A DNA stretch of 64,000 bases from Candidula unifasciata (Eukaryota; Mollusca; Gastropoda; Stylommatophora; Geomitridae): positions 197,501-261,500 of the forward strand of contig CAJHNH020002057.1 in NCBI GenBank assembly GCA_905116865.2. Reading direction: 5' to 3'. Shown one piece after another: positions 21,121 through 32,469 of this stretch. The notes below the pieces were generated by a model that was not told the origin of the DNA, made no database searches, and saw nothing but the letters and a program-made list of their open reading frames with translations. Both the position numbers and the translations under genes were made by a program. Position 1 is the stretch's first letter, and each line of letters opens with the position of its first letter.

Positions 21121-21439
21121 ATTAGCGGTTGAATGCAAATTCCTTTCATTCCATGGCTATAGTGCTTCCCCAACTTTTATTCACATACATTTAAATAAAA
21201 AAAATAAAAATATTAGAACTGAAAATACGTAATTTGGTTTTTAAAATATACTATTTAGAGTTCCGTAATTTGTTCAGGCTATTAAAAGCTGCTGATGATT
21301 TGCTAATGAGTGTCATAATGTTTTTCTTTGTATCTCCTTCATTATCAAAATTACTACTTAAATAAGTAAATTGATCTGTTACTTTAATTACTTTTCAAAA
21401 TTATTTTTCAATTACTTAAAATACACATAATCATTTTAA

Positions 21440-21680
21440 ATTAAGCATAGATATAAGAATGCCTTCTGATGCTATACCATATAAGGCATATACAAAAAGG
21501 GGAAAAGGACCTAGAGCAAAAGGTAGACCAAAAACAAGACGGGAAGATAACATCACAGAAACTCTACAGCACTATGATGTATCTATGGGCGAAGCAGCCA
21601 GAAGAGCACAAAGCAGGATCTTATATATCCCTCGACACCTGAAGCGGCAAGGGAGGGCGTAAAGAAGAAGAAGAAGATAA
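21440..21680 (+). mobile_element. LINE 3' end with GAA tail
   Basis: An open stretch reads RIRMPSDAIPYKAYTKRGKG then PRAKGRPKTRREDNI…GEAARRAQSR, the typical C-terminal GRP-x-RW region, followed after the stop by (GAA)n at 21663-21676. Confidence 0.65.
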
Positions 21681-21689
21681 ATATTAAGT

Positions 21690-22270
21690 CATTATCTTAA
21701 TGAAACCACAGCCCATTCTAAAACTGATAACACTGTTAAATGCTGAAAGTACCTAATTGGTGAAAAAGGTATAGAAATATTAGAAATAATACTCTGCAGC
21801 ATTGTTTACATTGAATTGAAACTTGAAAAATGCTGATTACAGCAACTAACAAATTAAAAATGCTTAAAGAATTTTTATCTAAATCACATGTAACCCTCAT
21901 TGCAAACTTGATTAATTTCAAAAAGCTCTGGGCTCATTATTTCAGTGGGCTAGAAGGCATGTTTGAAAAGGAGTGAGCAGATAGATTGGCTGGACTGGCC
22001 CCATTTGGGGGTGTACTGCAACGGCACAAGGTATAGGTGACCTCTTTTCTTCTTCTTTTTCCTCTTCTTTTTCCTCTTCTTTTTCCTCTTCTTCTTCTTC
22101 CTCTTCTTCTTCTTCTTCTTTTTCTTCTTCTTCTTCTTTTTCTTCTTCTTCTGCATCTTCTTCTTCACCCTTAAAAAGGTGGCTAGGTGTTGTTGCTTTT
22201 TATGATTTACAGTGAGCCTGCAATATCTTAGCCTTCTGGCCCCACACTTCCAATTTCAGCAAAATTTGAA
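21690..22270. other. AT-rich stretch with a long pyrimidine microsatellite
   Basis: Bases 22047-22165 are almost pure TTC/TTTTCC repeats on the plus strand. The remaining bases show nothing I recognise. Confidence 0.6.
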
Positions 22271-22508
22271 TCAGTTACCTTTTATATCTTTGTTAGGGGG
22301 CAGCCGAAGAACACCGTTCTTCTCTTCCCATAAAATGGAATCCCAGAACCCACAGGGAGAGGTCCATTATTGCCCTTTTAACTAGTTGTTCTGTAAAAGC
22401 TTAACTTTCTCTTCCTTGACTTAGACGGTGGATATTAAAAGAGAACAACAGTTCAGAAATCAGTTGTGTGGCAGAGAAATAAGATATAGGAATCAAATCC
22501 TTTTTTAG

Positions 22509-23676
22509 GTAAAAAGAGCATTGAAAAACTAAGACGGCTGGAGGATGCAGCAAGAATGGGTCAGACCAATGTGCTAGAAAGTCTATGAGTGCAGCAAGAA
22601 TGGGTCAGACCAATGTGCTAGAAAGTCTATGAGTGCAGCAAGAATGGGTCAGACCAATGTGCTAGAAAGTCTATGAGTGCAGCAAGAATGGGTCAGACCA
22701 ATGTGCTAGAAAGTCTATGAGTGCAGCAAGAATGGGTCAGACCAATGTGCTAGAAAGTCTATGAGTGCAGCAAGAATGGGTCAGACCAATGTGCTAGAAA
22801 GTCTATGAGTGCAGCAAGAATGGGTCAGACCAATGTGCTAGAAAGTCTATGAGTGCAGCAAGAATGGGTCAGACCAATGTGCTAGAAAGTCTATGAGTGC
22901 AGCAAGAATGGGTCAGACCAATGTGCTAGAAAGTCTATGAGTGCAGCAAGAATGGGTCAGACCAATGTGCTAGAAAGTCTATGAGTGCAGCAAGAATGGG
23001 TCAGACCAATGTGCTAGAAAGTATATGAGTGCAGCAAGAATGGGTCAGACCAATGTGCTAGAAAGTCTATGAGTGCAGCAAGAATGGGTCAGATCAATGT
23101 GCTAGAAAGTGTATGAGTGCAGCATGAATGGGTCAGACCAATGTGCTAGAAAGTCTATGAGTGCAGCAAGAATGGGACAGACCAATGTACTAGAAAGTCT
23201 ATGAGTGCAGCAAGAATGGGTCAGACAAATGTGCTAGAAAGTCTATGAGTGCAGCATGAATGGGTCAGACCAATGTGCTAGAAAGTTTATGAGTGCAGCA
23301 AGAATGGGTCAGACCAATGTGCTAGAAAGTCTATGATTGCAGCAAGAATGGGTCAGACCAATGTGCTAGAAAGTCTATGAGTGCAGCAAGAATGGGTCAG
23401 ACCAATGTGCTAGAAAATCTATGTGTACAGCAAGTAACAAGAGACCAAGACAGTTGTTACTTTAAAGTTATATTTTGTGGAGATAGTAAGAGTAAACTAT
23501 ATAATGTGTGGTTTCCTGCTTCAGTTTCTACAGCCTCAGAGGCCTGTGAAGTAATGTCTAGCAATTCAATACTAGAACTAAAATGCATACACACAAGGTT
23601 AAGGAATGGCTATGACACCTTTAATGAAATTTCATCTAAAGATAAAATCGACAAGGAGAATCAAATATTATACTAA
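22509..23676 (+). pseudogene. Unidentified ORF or terminal exon split by a 44-bp minisatellite
   Basis: After an acceptor-like CCTTTTTTAG (to 22508), an open frame reads KSIEKLRRLEDAARMGQTNV then LESL and stops at a TGA inside the second repeat unit. Beyond 19 further 44-bp units the same peptide phase resumes in the last copy (AARMGQTNVLENLCVQQVTR) and runs about 90 codons to TAA at 23674. It includes FKVIFCGDSKSKLYNVWFPA. An AATAAA follows at 23683-23688. The 836-bp expansion (19 x 44) shifts frame and adds stops, so the present allele cannot make the original protein unless the array is spliced out. I do not recognise the protein. It lies antisense within intron 1 of the DPY30-motif gene, so it could be a retrocopy or a separate gene. 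Confidence 0.45.
22547..23436 (+). repeat. 44-bp minisatellite, 20 copies
   Basis: The unit is GCAGCAAGAATGGGTCAGAC followed by CAATGTGCTAGAAAGTCTATGAGT. Twenty units repeat with exactly 44-bp spacing between GCAGCAAG at 22547 and 23383. Most are identical; single-base variants cluster in the last third (for example near 23,021, 23,093 and 23,125). Homogeneity in the left part suggests recent unequal exchange. Confidence 0.97.
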
Positions 23677-24103
23677 AGGCATAATAAACCCACTGTTGTA
23701 ATGATACAATGTTAGTGAGATTATCTACAGATTTATTGTACAATTTCTATCTTAATCACAGTCCAGAAAGGTGTAAACAAAGCAGTACTTGAAACAATAA
23801 TACAAACTGCATAACTGTCCTAAAAAAAATAATTAAACAATAAATAAAATAACAAATATATACTCTGAAAACTCAATGAACACTTTTTATCCTGATTATA
23901 AGCTGAGGGTTGAACAGGATATTTTTGTGAAAATTACTAATATTCAAGTTCCTACAGGACACCTAAACATACATGCAGAAAACAATTAGACACAAATAAA
24001 AAGAGTAAGATTGTAAGATGCAGGAGACAGAAAAATTAGCAGATAAAAATGGAAAAGAAGAAAAAGAAGAGGATTGGAGGGGAGGATCATGATGATGATC
24101 AGG

Positions 24104-24250
24104 AAGAAGAAGAAGAAAAAGAAGAAGAAGAAGAAGAAGAAGAAGAAGAAGAAGAAGAAGAAGAAGAAGAAGAAGAAGAAGAAGAAGAAGAAGAAGAAGA
24201 AGAAGAAGAAGAAGAAGAAGAAGAAGAAGAAGAAGAAAAAGAAGAAGAAG
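24104..24250 (+). repeat. (GAA)n microsatellite, about 48 units
   Basis: This is an almost perfect GAA repeat with single AAA interruptions near both ends. Long GAA/TTC tracts can form triplexes. All open frames here are low-complexity artefacts. It lies in the 5' part of the DPY30-gene intron 1. Confidence 0.97.
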
Positions 24251-24284
24251 AAATCTTTGAAAAAATTATCATGAAGGAAAAGGA

Positions 24285-24460
24285 GCACGTAAACTCTGGT
24301 GGAAAGTTCTGTTTGTCCACTAATCCTGGACTTTGGTCATCATCCAAGCTTGAGTTTTGTATACATTTTACAGATCTAGCTTATTTATATGTATGCAGTC
24401 TGTTGGTTCCCTGCCTCCCAAGCAGATGCATTCCGACTATAAAGGAAACACCTTGTACGA
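24285..24460 (-). repeat. SINE family B copy
   Basis: Minus-strand segments CAGAACTTTCCACCAGAGTT, AATCCAGGATTAGTGG-like and ACCAACAGACTGCATACATA match family B. It abuts the (GAA)n tract. Confidence 0.6.
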
Positions 24461-24562
24461 AACGCTGTTTAGTGGGGGAGGGGTGGGGGGGGGGCTATGC
24501 TTTGAAGCGAAGGTAATATGTTTGTGATTTTTTTCATAACTGTAAAAAAGCATTTGTCGTAC

Positions 24563-24640
24563 CTCATAAATTTCTGGCAGTTTGTTGACACTTATATATT
24601 TCCTCAGCTCTGGACTGATCCCACGAAGTGATGCTGCCAT
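24563..24640 (-). CDS. Exon 1 (coding) of DPY30-motif host gene
   Basis: This exon encodes the first 26 residues of a minus-strand host gene. It starts at the ATG at 24640 and ends at a GT donor (24561-24562) in phase 0. The peptide reads MAASLRGISPELRKYISVNK and continues with LPEIYE. Spliced to the exon at 12119-12222 it forms a helix-turn-helix like the DPY30/RII-alpha dimerisation motif (KLPEIYE, then PEDYLSFILDKL). Such motifs dock proteins onto ciliary or A-kinase-type scaffolds and also occur at the N-terminus of some adenylate kinases. Splice phases agree across exons 1 to 6, which makes chance unlikely. Intron 1 is 12.3 kb and holds an LTR retrotransposon, a Tigger relic and a 20-copy minisatellite. 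I do not recognise the protein by name; the DPY30-like call is a pattern judgement. Confidence 0.72.
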
Positions 24641-24742
24641 TATTTGTAAGGTTCCAACAACAGTTACTAATACTTTTCTACGTCAACTTTTGTGTTTGTT
24701 CTCGCATCGCTGCACACTGTCACTCACTCTCTCCACCATCTT

Positions 24743-24754
24743 GTTGATAGCAAC
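24743..24754 (-). promoter_or_regulatory. X-box-like palindrome upstream of the DPY30-motif gene
   Basis: GTTGCTATCAAC (minus strand) lies about 100 bp upstream of the ATG at 24640. It resembles the RFX-factor X-box (GTTGCC…GGCAAC) found at ciliary genes but has a shortened right half-site. The location suits a promoter element and a ciliary protein, but the match is imperfect and could be chance. Confidence 0.2.
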
Positions 24755-25039
24755 AATATCCAAGGAAGTTACCTCCCTTCCCCCTTGTTTTAATTTTAAA
24801 TGAATGCCTGGGTTTTCCTTCCAGTTTTCAGTACTTTTTTGGCAGAGTAATACACTCAAAATTGTATAACTTTATATGGTGGTCCAAAAGAAGTTATGTT
24901 GAGAAGCTCGATTCCCTAGAAAATACGCCTGGCAAAATCAGAGGGAGCTGAAACTAAAGAGGAAACACCAGGAAGGAAAAGGCAAGAAGAACACAGTTAA
25001 CAACAGGATAGGGAACGAGCGGTCTGACTCGAAGCAGGG

Positions 25040-25180
25040 AAGCATTAAGCCCAGTTGCAGAACCAACCCCAACAACCTTTGGCTGTTGTGTGGTTTTTCT
25101 AGGCAAATGTACGTCCAGTAGTTTGCCATTGCTTTCTGGACTATTAAGCCCAGAGACGGCACAAATACTAGTACTTTGTC
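25040..25180 (-). repeat. SINE family C fragment
   Basis: On the plus strand it reads GCAGAACCAACCCCAACAAC…TTTTTCTAGGCAAATGTACG…GTAGTTTGCCATTGCTTTCT. This is the inverse of the body of the complete family C SINE at 54565-54790. Confidence 0.6.
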
Positions 25181-25189
25181 ACGAAAAAA

Positions 25190-26390
25190 CGCTAATAAAC
25201 CAGACCACAAATATAGACGGAGACTGTTAGCAGCCTCGGCTAGCTAGCAGCAGTCTGAAAGTGGTCAAACTTTAAATGTTCTTCTTAAAAGAAATCTAAA
25301 TTTGCTAGAAAGTAACATCATCAGCATGTGCCGTATGTCAGCTCAATCAGGCAATCACTCATATACCGTCTCCACAATAAAGATTGTAATAGATCTGTAA
25401 CATGCTCTGTATTTCGTCCCGCTTTTATCGCTGTCTGCCTCTTGCTGGCTTACCTTAAATTTTTTCTCCATTATACTTTGATAATATATTATGTCTAGTA
25501 GTATGGACGATAAGTTTAACTTGTCTCTTTTTATTTCCGCCGGTAGCTTTATTTTCATCCCTGGTTTCTTCTGAAGCTTTGTATTTGATTTTTTTTAGCT
25601 TCTAAGAAATACGGCATTTTTTTTTTTTTTATGTATATCTATATCTCAATACGATTTTCTAATTGCATGTTGATTATCTACGTATCTGCGACATATAGGC
25701 GTGTTGAGTATACATGACATTTTACAGTTTTCATTTTTAATGTGTAGCAGGCGCACCGCCACAAAACAAAATTTGGGAAACCGCGCATCCCCCCTTCCGT
25801 ACTTGTTGTCCAGGCAAAATATCATGGGGCGCTTAGCACCCCCCCCTCCCCCCCCCCCCCCCCCAACCAACTAGTCCTTCTACGACCTAGGTCCGTCCTC
25901 TTCACCACCTAGGCACGTCTTTTTTCACCACTTAGGCACGACCTTTTCACCACCTAGGCACGTCCTCTTCACCACCTAGGCACGTCTTTTTTCACCACTT
26001 AGGCACGACCTTTTCACCACCTAGGCAGGTGCTTTTCATCCCCTGTGTCCCTCTAAAAAAAACGGGTTCGAGGTACAAGAGCCCACAGGTTCCGGTGCCT
26101 CTGCTAATCACTTGGCCGAATAATTTTCTGGGTAAAACTACGTACTTTCTAGTCTAACAGATGCACGATTCTTCAGTTTTACTATCTCCATAAAGAATAA
26201 GATACAAACAGCCTTCTTGCTCACACACATTGCAGAGTCATTCATGGTGGACACACACGAATGAAAAACTTCATGCAAATTGCTCTATCACGATCACGCC
26301 AGTCTTCACCACCCCCCCCCCCCCCCCCCACCCCCGAGGGCTATAACACAGCACATCAAAGTAAACTTTAGAAGGAGACAATCATCACTG
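25190..26390. other. Gene-free stretch with C runs and a 22-23-bp tandem repeat
   Basis: Bases 25838-25864 and 26310-26329 are C runs. Bases 25887-26033 are a tandem repeat of TTCACCACCTAGGCACGTCC-type units of 22-23 bp, arranged as a three-unit (67-bp) pattern repeated twice. No gene is supported. Confidence 0.7.
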
Positions 26391-26515
26391 TGAGAAGATT
26401 CTTCATATGTCGTTCAGAGGCGTCAGCACCTGAACCGAGATATGTTGCCGCAGATCGCAGGTTGTGGAGAGACAAGATCTTCTACGTCAGTCGCTACTTG
26501 ATGATGATCTCTTTA
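26390..26515 (+). mobile_element. LINE 3' end with GAT tail
   Basis: The open frame reads SEASAPEPRYVAADRRLWRD then KIFYVSRYLMMI, matching the R-W-D-xVSRYLMM 3' ending of the family seen at 11443 (ARHLMMM). Confidence 0.5.
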
Positions 26516-26625
26516 GATGTCAGCAGTTTTCACCTAATGTTGAATTTTTTTTTCATTCCTGTTCTCTTTTTGACTTCTTTCGCTTCTGCCATCATTGTTA
26601 TTGCATTTCCAAAATTTGAGAAATT

Positions 26626-26960
26626 CTAACGTGTTTTAATTTCTCTCCGTTTACTGTGATGTTCACTGTTAGCTGTTCCTTTTTTCATTGTCAATTGCCA
26701 TGGCCTTTTAGGAATAATACATAATCCATGCCCTGCACTTTGCCTGCTTGCTTGATCCACTAGGTCTTGTAACCACCTGCTGCCTTTCTGCCAATAACAC
26801 TTATCGTCGGCAGATCTTAAAACAGGCAGGTTAAACTGGCGGCCCATAAGCTGCCCTTTGTAAGCATACATGAGGCCTGCACAAATGAAATATTCTGCAA
26901 TAATTTTTATTACATGACTCCAGTTAGTCGTGTGTGGCCCAAATTCGGACAACATTTGAC
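26626..26960 (-). mobile_element. LINE reverse-transcriptase fragment
   Basis: A 109-codon frame includes LRSADDKCYWQKGSRWLQDL then VDQASRQSAGHGLCI, the ADD-box and the following helix of non-LTR reverse transcriptases, then KKGTANSE. Confidence 0.55.
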
Positions 26961-27535
26961 CTGTATGACTCTAAGGGGATCTTCAGTTTGACATGCCTGT
27001 CTTCGATTATTTATACTTCCGTTGATATTTAGCCAGTGCAATTTCCAATTTGTTTAAAAACACTGTATAAAAGCTGAAAGATTTAGACTCGGCACATAAT
27101 ACTTTATTTACATGGCCACAATAGGATTCGACCCAGAGATCCCCACATGACAATAGAGCCTCATCGAAAGACCAAGCTCACAATGGCTGGAACTTAAGAC
27201 AGCTCCACAATGTTATTTGCTTACTTGAATTAGAATAATGGCTGAATAATTACGCCCTGAAATATGTAAATGATAAAATGCTTGAAGAATCATGGAGGGT
27301 GCCTATTTCTAAACAAAAATAGTAGTCTCCCGTTGTGCACTCTCCTTGTTAGTCTCCCACCCTGTCTCAGTGCAGCATGTTTCATTGACTTAAAGGGAGT
27401 AATGTATATCTTTTCATCGTAATCTTAGTCTGCCCCGTGGTCTACTTACATTCCTGTCATCAGTGTATACAATGTTTGTCTTTCTGATATTCCCCTATTA
27501 TTTCTGTATGTCCTATCCATTGCATTATATTGGGC

Positions 27536-27800
27536 TCTCATGATTCTTCTTCGACTTCTTCAGCATTCTGGGCACTAGAAGTTCATTGCTGCAGATATCA
27601 CCCTCCTCCATTCCTCTTAATGGTTGGCCCTCTCTTTCCAGCTGGTGACATCAAGTGTTTGTAGATCTGCTTGGATATTATCCTTCCACCGTCTTCTTGG
27701 TCTGCGACGATTCAACTTCCCTGTGTAACAGTTTTAACTTCTCCTCCATCTTGCATTCTCTAAGTATACCCCAGCCATTTCAGTCTATTACTCTCATGAT
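27536..27800 (-). mobile_element. LINE 3' end relic
   Basis: Minus-strand reading gives KLNRRRPRRRWKDNIQADLQ, then a W-KERA…EEWRRVISAA ending. This is the RP-RW-D … D--WR--V-A C-terminus, with stops. Confidence 0.6.
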
Positions 27801-28099
27801 GCCAGTGATCAATGGCGATGTAAATATATCATAAATTTTGTTGGTTGTTGCATCTCACTCTCCATTTCCCAGCTGTTTGCATCTTGGTTGGGTCCGGAGA
27901 TTCATTGTAAGACTGTTTTCCTGCTCCCTTTAATTTTATATGAGTTTTCACCATTTCTTTTTCCTTTTCTCCTATATCTATGTCATAAGTGTTCTTGTTT
28001 CTGCTATAGCACAAAATTGTTTTATCTTCCTTGTATAAGGTGTATATATTTTTTATAGAGCCATGTAAAAAAAAACGGCAACAAGGCATGACTTGTTTA

Positions 28100-30020
28100 A
28101 GGTCAGTTATTATTTGAAAAGGGTCTGATTTCTGTCTTTATATGTTACTGTATTATATGCTACCATGCAAATAAACTTCTATGCAAATCCAGATTCCTTT
28201 ATTGAATTATTATATACACTGGCTTTTTTTCCCCTCACAAAAATGATATACACATTTCTTCTATATTTTAATTTTTCCTTTTTATTTGTTGAAAATTAAA
28301 TTTATGATCCGTTATTTATCTTGGGGGGGGGGGGGGGTGTGTCTGATAATCGTAACACCGAGAATTTGTAACTAATAATGGTATGGTATTCATCTATAAA
28401 AATTTTGAGACTTGAGATATCTGTTTCATTATCAACATACTTTACAAAAGGGGTGGGGTGAGCTATGACCCCCAGGCTTCAACCCCACCAGCCTGTAGGA
28501 CCAAGGTGTCTCTTTTTGTCTGTTATTTATTCTTTGATCTGTCTGGCATGGGAGACCCCACTGGTGGCCAGATATCTTTGCTAACTAAGGTGATAAATAT
28601 TTCTTAAGAGCCAATTATGTGAAACATCAAAATTGGAACTCTGCACTTGCTGCTGAGGATTAGGAGACAGTGCATATGGAAATGTCCTGAGTGCCATGAT
28701 GTCAATTCTGAACTCATAACATGTGGAATGCTAGATATGGTTTTACAGGTGACATTTGACAGATAAAACTGCAACGAAGATGTCTTGAAATAAATTTAAA
28801 CTTAGTGCACAGGTCGATCCTCTTATCTTTATATACCCCTTTTCCCCATAAGATATTCAACAAAAAACATGAGATAATTATCACAACAATGCTACATTTA
28901 AGAAAATAAAACAGTTAAAACAAGACAAAATATATTTATGAAGGAGCAAAACGTTTTTATTCAAATACACATTGATAAACTAGAACTGGAAACTTCTTAC
29001 AACTAACAGAAACAAAACAGTGTAAAGCACTGTTGACTACAACTAGTTATTAAATGCTGCCAGTATACTCTGTATTATTTCCATAGCATATTTGAAAATC
29101 TTATTTTCTGAGGATTGCCTCTTGCGCTCTCATTTAGCAGTATCTAAATTATTTGGGGCCGCCTTGATACTTGACCAACGTCTTTCATTTGCTTGAAATA
29201 GATTATCTAAATCTGCAATGTCATCTCTAGTATAAAATCATTATCCTTTTTAATTCACTCAGCAAGCCATACATTTTATTATCCACTGATGTTTCTCTTG
29301 GCCAGAAGTTCTGTCTTGATATGCTATGTTAGTTTTGGAGGGGGGGGGGGGGGGGGGGGGGGGTTTGATCTGTTGTCTTAGGTGCCAATCCACATGCACA
29401 GATGGCTGCTTTGCCTGTCTTAAATTTTGTGTACATGTGGCTGTGAAGTCAACTGTGCCCTGTTCTAAGGTGTAGAATAATGACTTGACCAACTAACTGT
29501 CTTATTTGTATGTGCTTAACTTCTTTCTGATATCATTATTTCTAATCTTGATACACTTAACTACTTCTGCCTCCCCCCCCCCCCTTCCCAAACACATGTG
29601 TAGTTGGCTATCCTTTATGTAAACCAGTCAGTGTGTTGCCTGTGACTACATCTTATATGCAGTCACAGCACATTTTAAAATAATAGAAACATTCATTTTT
29701 ACCAGGTGTGTATACATTAGTAAAACATTTGCAATTCTAATATTATTATTCCAATTAGGCAGCTGCTGATACCTTTGAGAAGTGAAAGAGTTGCCTAGTG
29801 TTCACAGGTATATTATCTCTACTGTTACAACTATTATCCTATTGCTGCTGACATCTCAATATCCAAAACTGTAGGTGCACAAAAACTCCTACTGCCATTA
29901 AATACACCATCAGGTACCTCAGCCCATACTCATAAAACCAGCTGGTCATATTTTAAATACAAGCGTCATCAATTTAAAGCATAGGGATTTTAATGCACCC
30001 ATTGATTGGAAAATGTTAAG
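28100..30020. other. Stretch without a supported gene
   Basis: It contains G runs at 28324-28337 and 29338-29363 and a C run at 29573-29584. A copy of a short dispersed repeat (about 28660-28740, inverted) is also found near 32755, 47360 and 49386. The segment 29100-29230 has a 29-codon minus-strand open stretch I cannot identify. Confidence 0.4.
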
Positions 30021-30024
30021 GAGT

Positions 30025-30217
<193 letters not shown>

Positions 30218-30239
30218 ACACAGACACACAATATTGCTG

Positions 30240-31570
30240 ACAGAGACAATTAACTTTTTTGGTAACAAGAAACACAACATATATTAGTAAATAAATATAC
30301 ACTAGAATATCAGTTGGCACACGATGATATATTTTAGTTTTTATTTTAGTGTGGTGCAAAAATTCAAATCCACAACTTTGAATGGTGTTTCTGGTTTTTC
30401 TTGTTTCAGTAAGAGATGTGTGGTGTGTGTGTTTGCTCTGGAGAGTCGTTAGAAGCAAAACATGTTTGTCTGTGCAATTTACTAGGTTTCTGTTCAAACA
30501 CAACATGGCCGTCAAATAATCTTTATGCCCATCAAAGTGATTACAGCTTTTTAAATAAATTTAAATAAAAACAAATGTTGAAAATAAAAAGATCAGATTT
30601 ATGTGGAGCTAGATGAAGAAATGAACAAAGCAGACGTTTCTGTCTTTTCTGAAGTTAAGCTTCGATGAAGGACACATTTATAATGTACCTTGCAAAGATG
30701 CCGATTCATAGGGACAAGAAATATTAGTAAAAGGACATTTTTTTTTACACCAATCAGTCCTGGGTCTATCATCCTTTTCATTGTGTGATGACAACTGTTC
30801 GAAAAGTTTAAAAATTTTTTTATTTTAGTGCCAAGTAGATATGTGATTTAAAAAAATAAAATTTTAAAAACTGTGCCACCTACAAAAAGGATGCTGACCG
30901 CAATAAATCCACTTCTAATTATGGAAATATTATGTGGCCCGGTGGCGATCTCTACCACAGTGCCACTCTCATACCAATATCTAAAAGAGGGTAGAATGGT
31001 CGTTATTTTTTTCGGGAGGGCGTGGAAGGGGGTGTGGGGGTTTGCTATGTAAAACTATTTTGACAATTTCTCCAGAATAAACCCGTGTTCAAAGATCATG
31101 TGTATATTTTATATTCATATTACTAGGTGGCTTACCTTCATATGTGATTCATTCTGGATATACTTTATCAAGTATGTCGTGAGCATCATAAAGTTAACTG
31201 ACCAAAGCTAACTTCTTCTAACCTCTCAAGCATGTTATATGTTAGTTTACTACTATTTAACTACTGAAACTATTTGCTGCAGCAATATCCTAATACAAAT
31301 ACTCAATAGCTGCTGGTCACTGTGATGACCATATGTATTTTGCATATTAGATATCTTAATGTGTTACCTTTGTGTAATTTCAAAACATCATTAATCCCCC
31401 CCCCCCCCCCCTTCCATTTTTTAAATGTCAAACCTTCTACTTCTAAAAGAGTTAATGACAAAGCAAAAATAAATATTTTAATGTTAACTAATTTAAAAAT
31501 ACTTCAAAATAAATTTGGCTAGTCATTGTAAACTTAAAAGATCTTTTCTTTCTTCATCACAGTGTAACTA
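30240..31570. other. Stretch without a supported gene
   Basis: Bases 31190-31350 share a moderately similar segment with 35030-35170 (TTAGTTTACTACTATTTAAC…CAGCAATATCCTAATA…CTGGTCACTG), so it is a dispersed repeat. A C run lies at about 31396-31411. Confidence 0.4.
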
Positions 31571-31653
31571 TCAACTTTTGGGATCTTTGTTAGCAGTCCA
31601 ATCAGTTTTCTCATCAGTACACTTGCCCATTTTGCTTTGATCACACACAGCAG
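31571..31653 (-). CDS. Last exon of CMC4-like small cysteine-rich protein
   Basis: The acceptor TTCTTTGCAG precedes 83 nt. Two bases complete a codon from the exon at 33746-33856, then 26 codons and TGA (31571-31573). The peptide reads AVCDQSKMGKCTDEKTDWTA and ends KDPKS. It continues a cysteine-rich small protein. Phase agreement with the upstream exon and clean splice sites support it. The C-terminal tail is charged, as in CMC4, but has two additional cysteines. Confidence 0.55.
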
Positions 31654-31756
31654 CTGCAAAGAACAAATAAAAACCTGTTGTATATGACACTAAGAATATG
31701 CCATACCAAGTGATCACTATGAACCATAAAACAATAGCATGCGTCCCACCATTCAT

Positions 31757-31975
31757 CAAGTACTTTGCTGACTGGCATGGGTAATAATGCCTCTCCATAA
31801 CCAGCAATCTCCAACAGCACGTGTCAATTCATGTGCTGGCACCTCTTCATGCCATGACAAAATGCTGTCAAGAATCTAATCCCGCTGTATTCCTCTATCT
31901 CTCTTTCCAGTTTTCACAATGTGACCCAGTTTCTTTCCTCTCATAATGTGGCCCCAAACAAATTATGACTTCCAG
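31757..31975 (-). mobile_element. LINE 3' end fragment
   Basis: It matches the 3' part of the LINE at 11443-11985 (GACTGGCATGGGTAATAATG, CACCTCTTCATGCCATGACA, CCTCTATCTCTCTTTCCAG) without the upstream coding part. Confidence 0.65.
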
Positions 31976-32170
31976 ATACTGGTTATCATGCATTTATAAA
32001 TATAGCAGGCAGATAGAGCTACAAAGAAACCATAACTTGTGCTACGTTATACGTTGATGGGAATTCTATAGCATGCACCTAAACAGATACAACAAAATAT
32101 GTCAGGCAATACTCTGTGTAATACATTTTGTTGGTTCACTCATTATTTAAATAAAAGTTAAAAAAAAAAA

Positions 32171-32435
32171 GTAAAGACCCTTTTCACGCCTATCGGTGCA
32201 TATGGGCAGAGCGTCCCATATTTTTACAGACCATCAGCACTCTGTGGGTAATGTGGTCAGCATTACGCCGGCTGTCTTTACTTTCCCAGGACAGCCCAAC
32301 CTGGTACCCATTTTAGGCTGGGTCGACCTGCGACGTCCCATACCACGACAAAAATCCACGCAGCCTGCAGTGGGTTTCGATCGCAGAATGCTGGCTTACG
32401 AGTCAGACTCGTAACGCCTTAGCCACGGACGGCGC
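32171..32435 (-). repeat. SINE family A body with 'GTCCGTGGCTAAGGCG' head
   Basis: It is nearly the same as the copy at 6246-6530 over head and body (ACCCATTTTAGGCTGGGTCG, CGACCTGCGACGTCCCATAC). It is the best-preserved pair of this subfamily here. Confidence 0.75.
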
Positions 32436-32469
32436 ATTTAAATTCATAACAGGGAAATATTGCTTTGAA

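Noticed and set aside
22547..23436. Regular repeats that could suggest a CRISPR array (also at 1387-1566 and 63240-63430)
   Set aside because: Units are head to tail with no unique spacers, and the DNA is eukaryotic. They are minisatellites.
24049..24516. 155-codon acidic ORF and its poly-Lys and poly-Ser shadows
   Set aside because: It is produced by the (GAA)n tract; no coding features exist outside the repeat.
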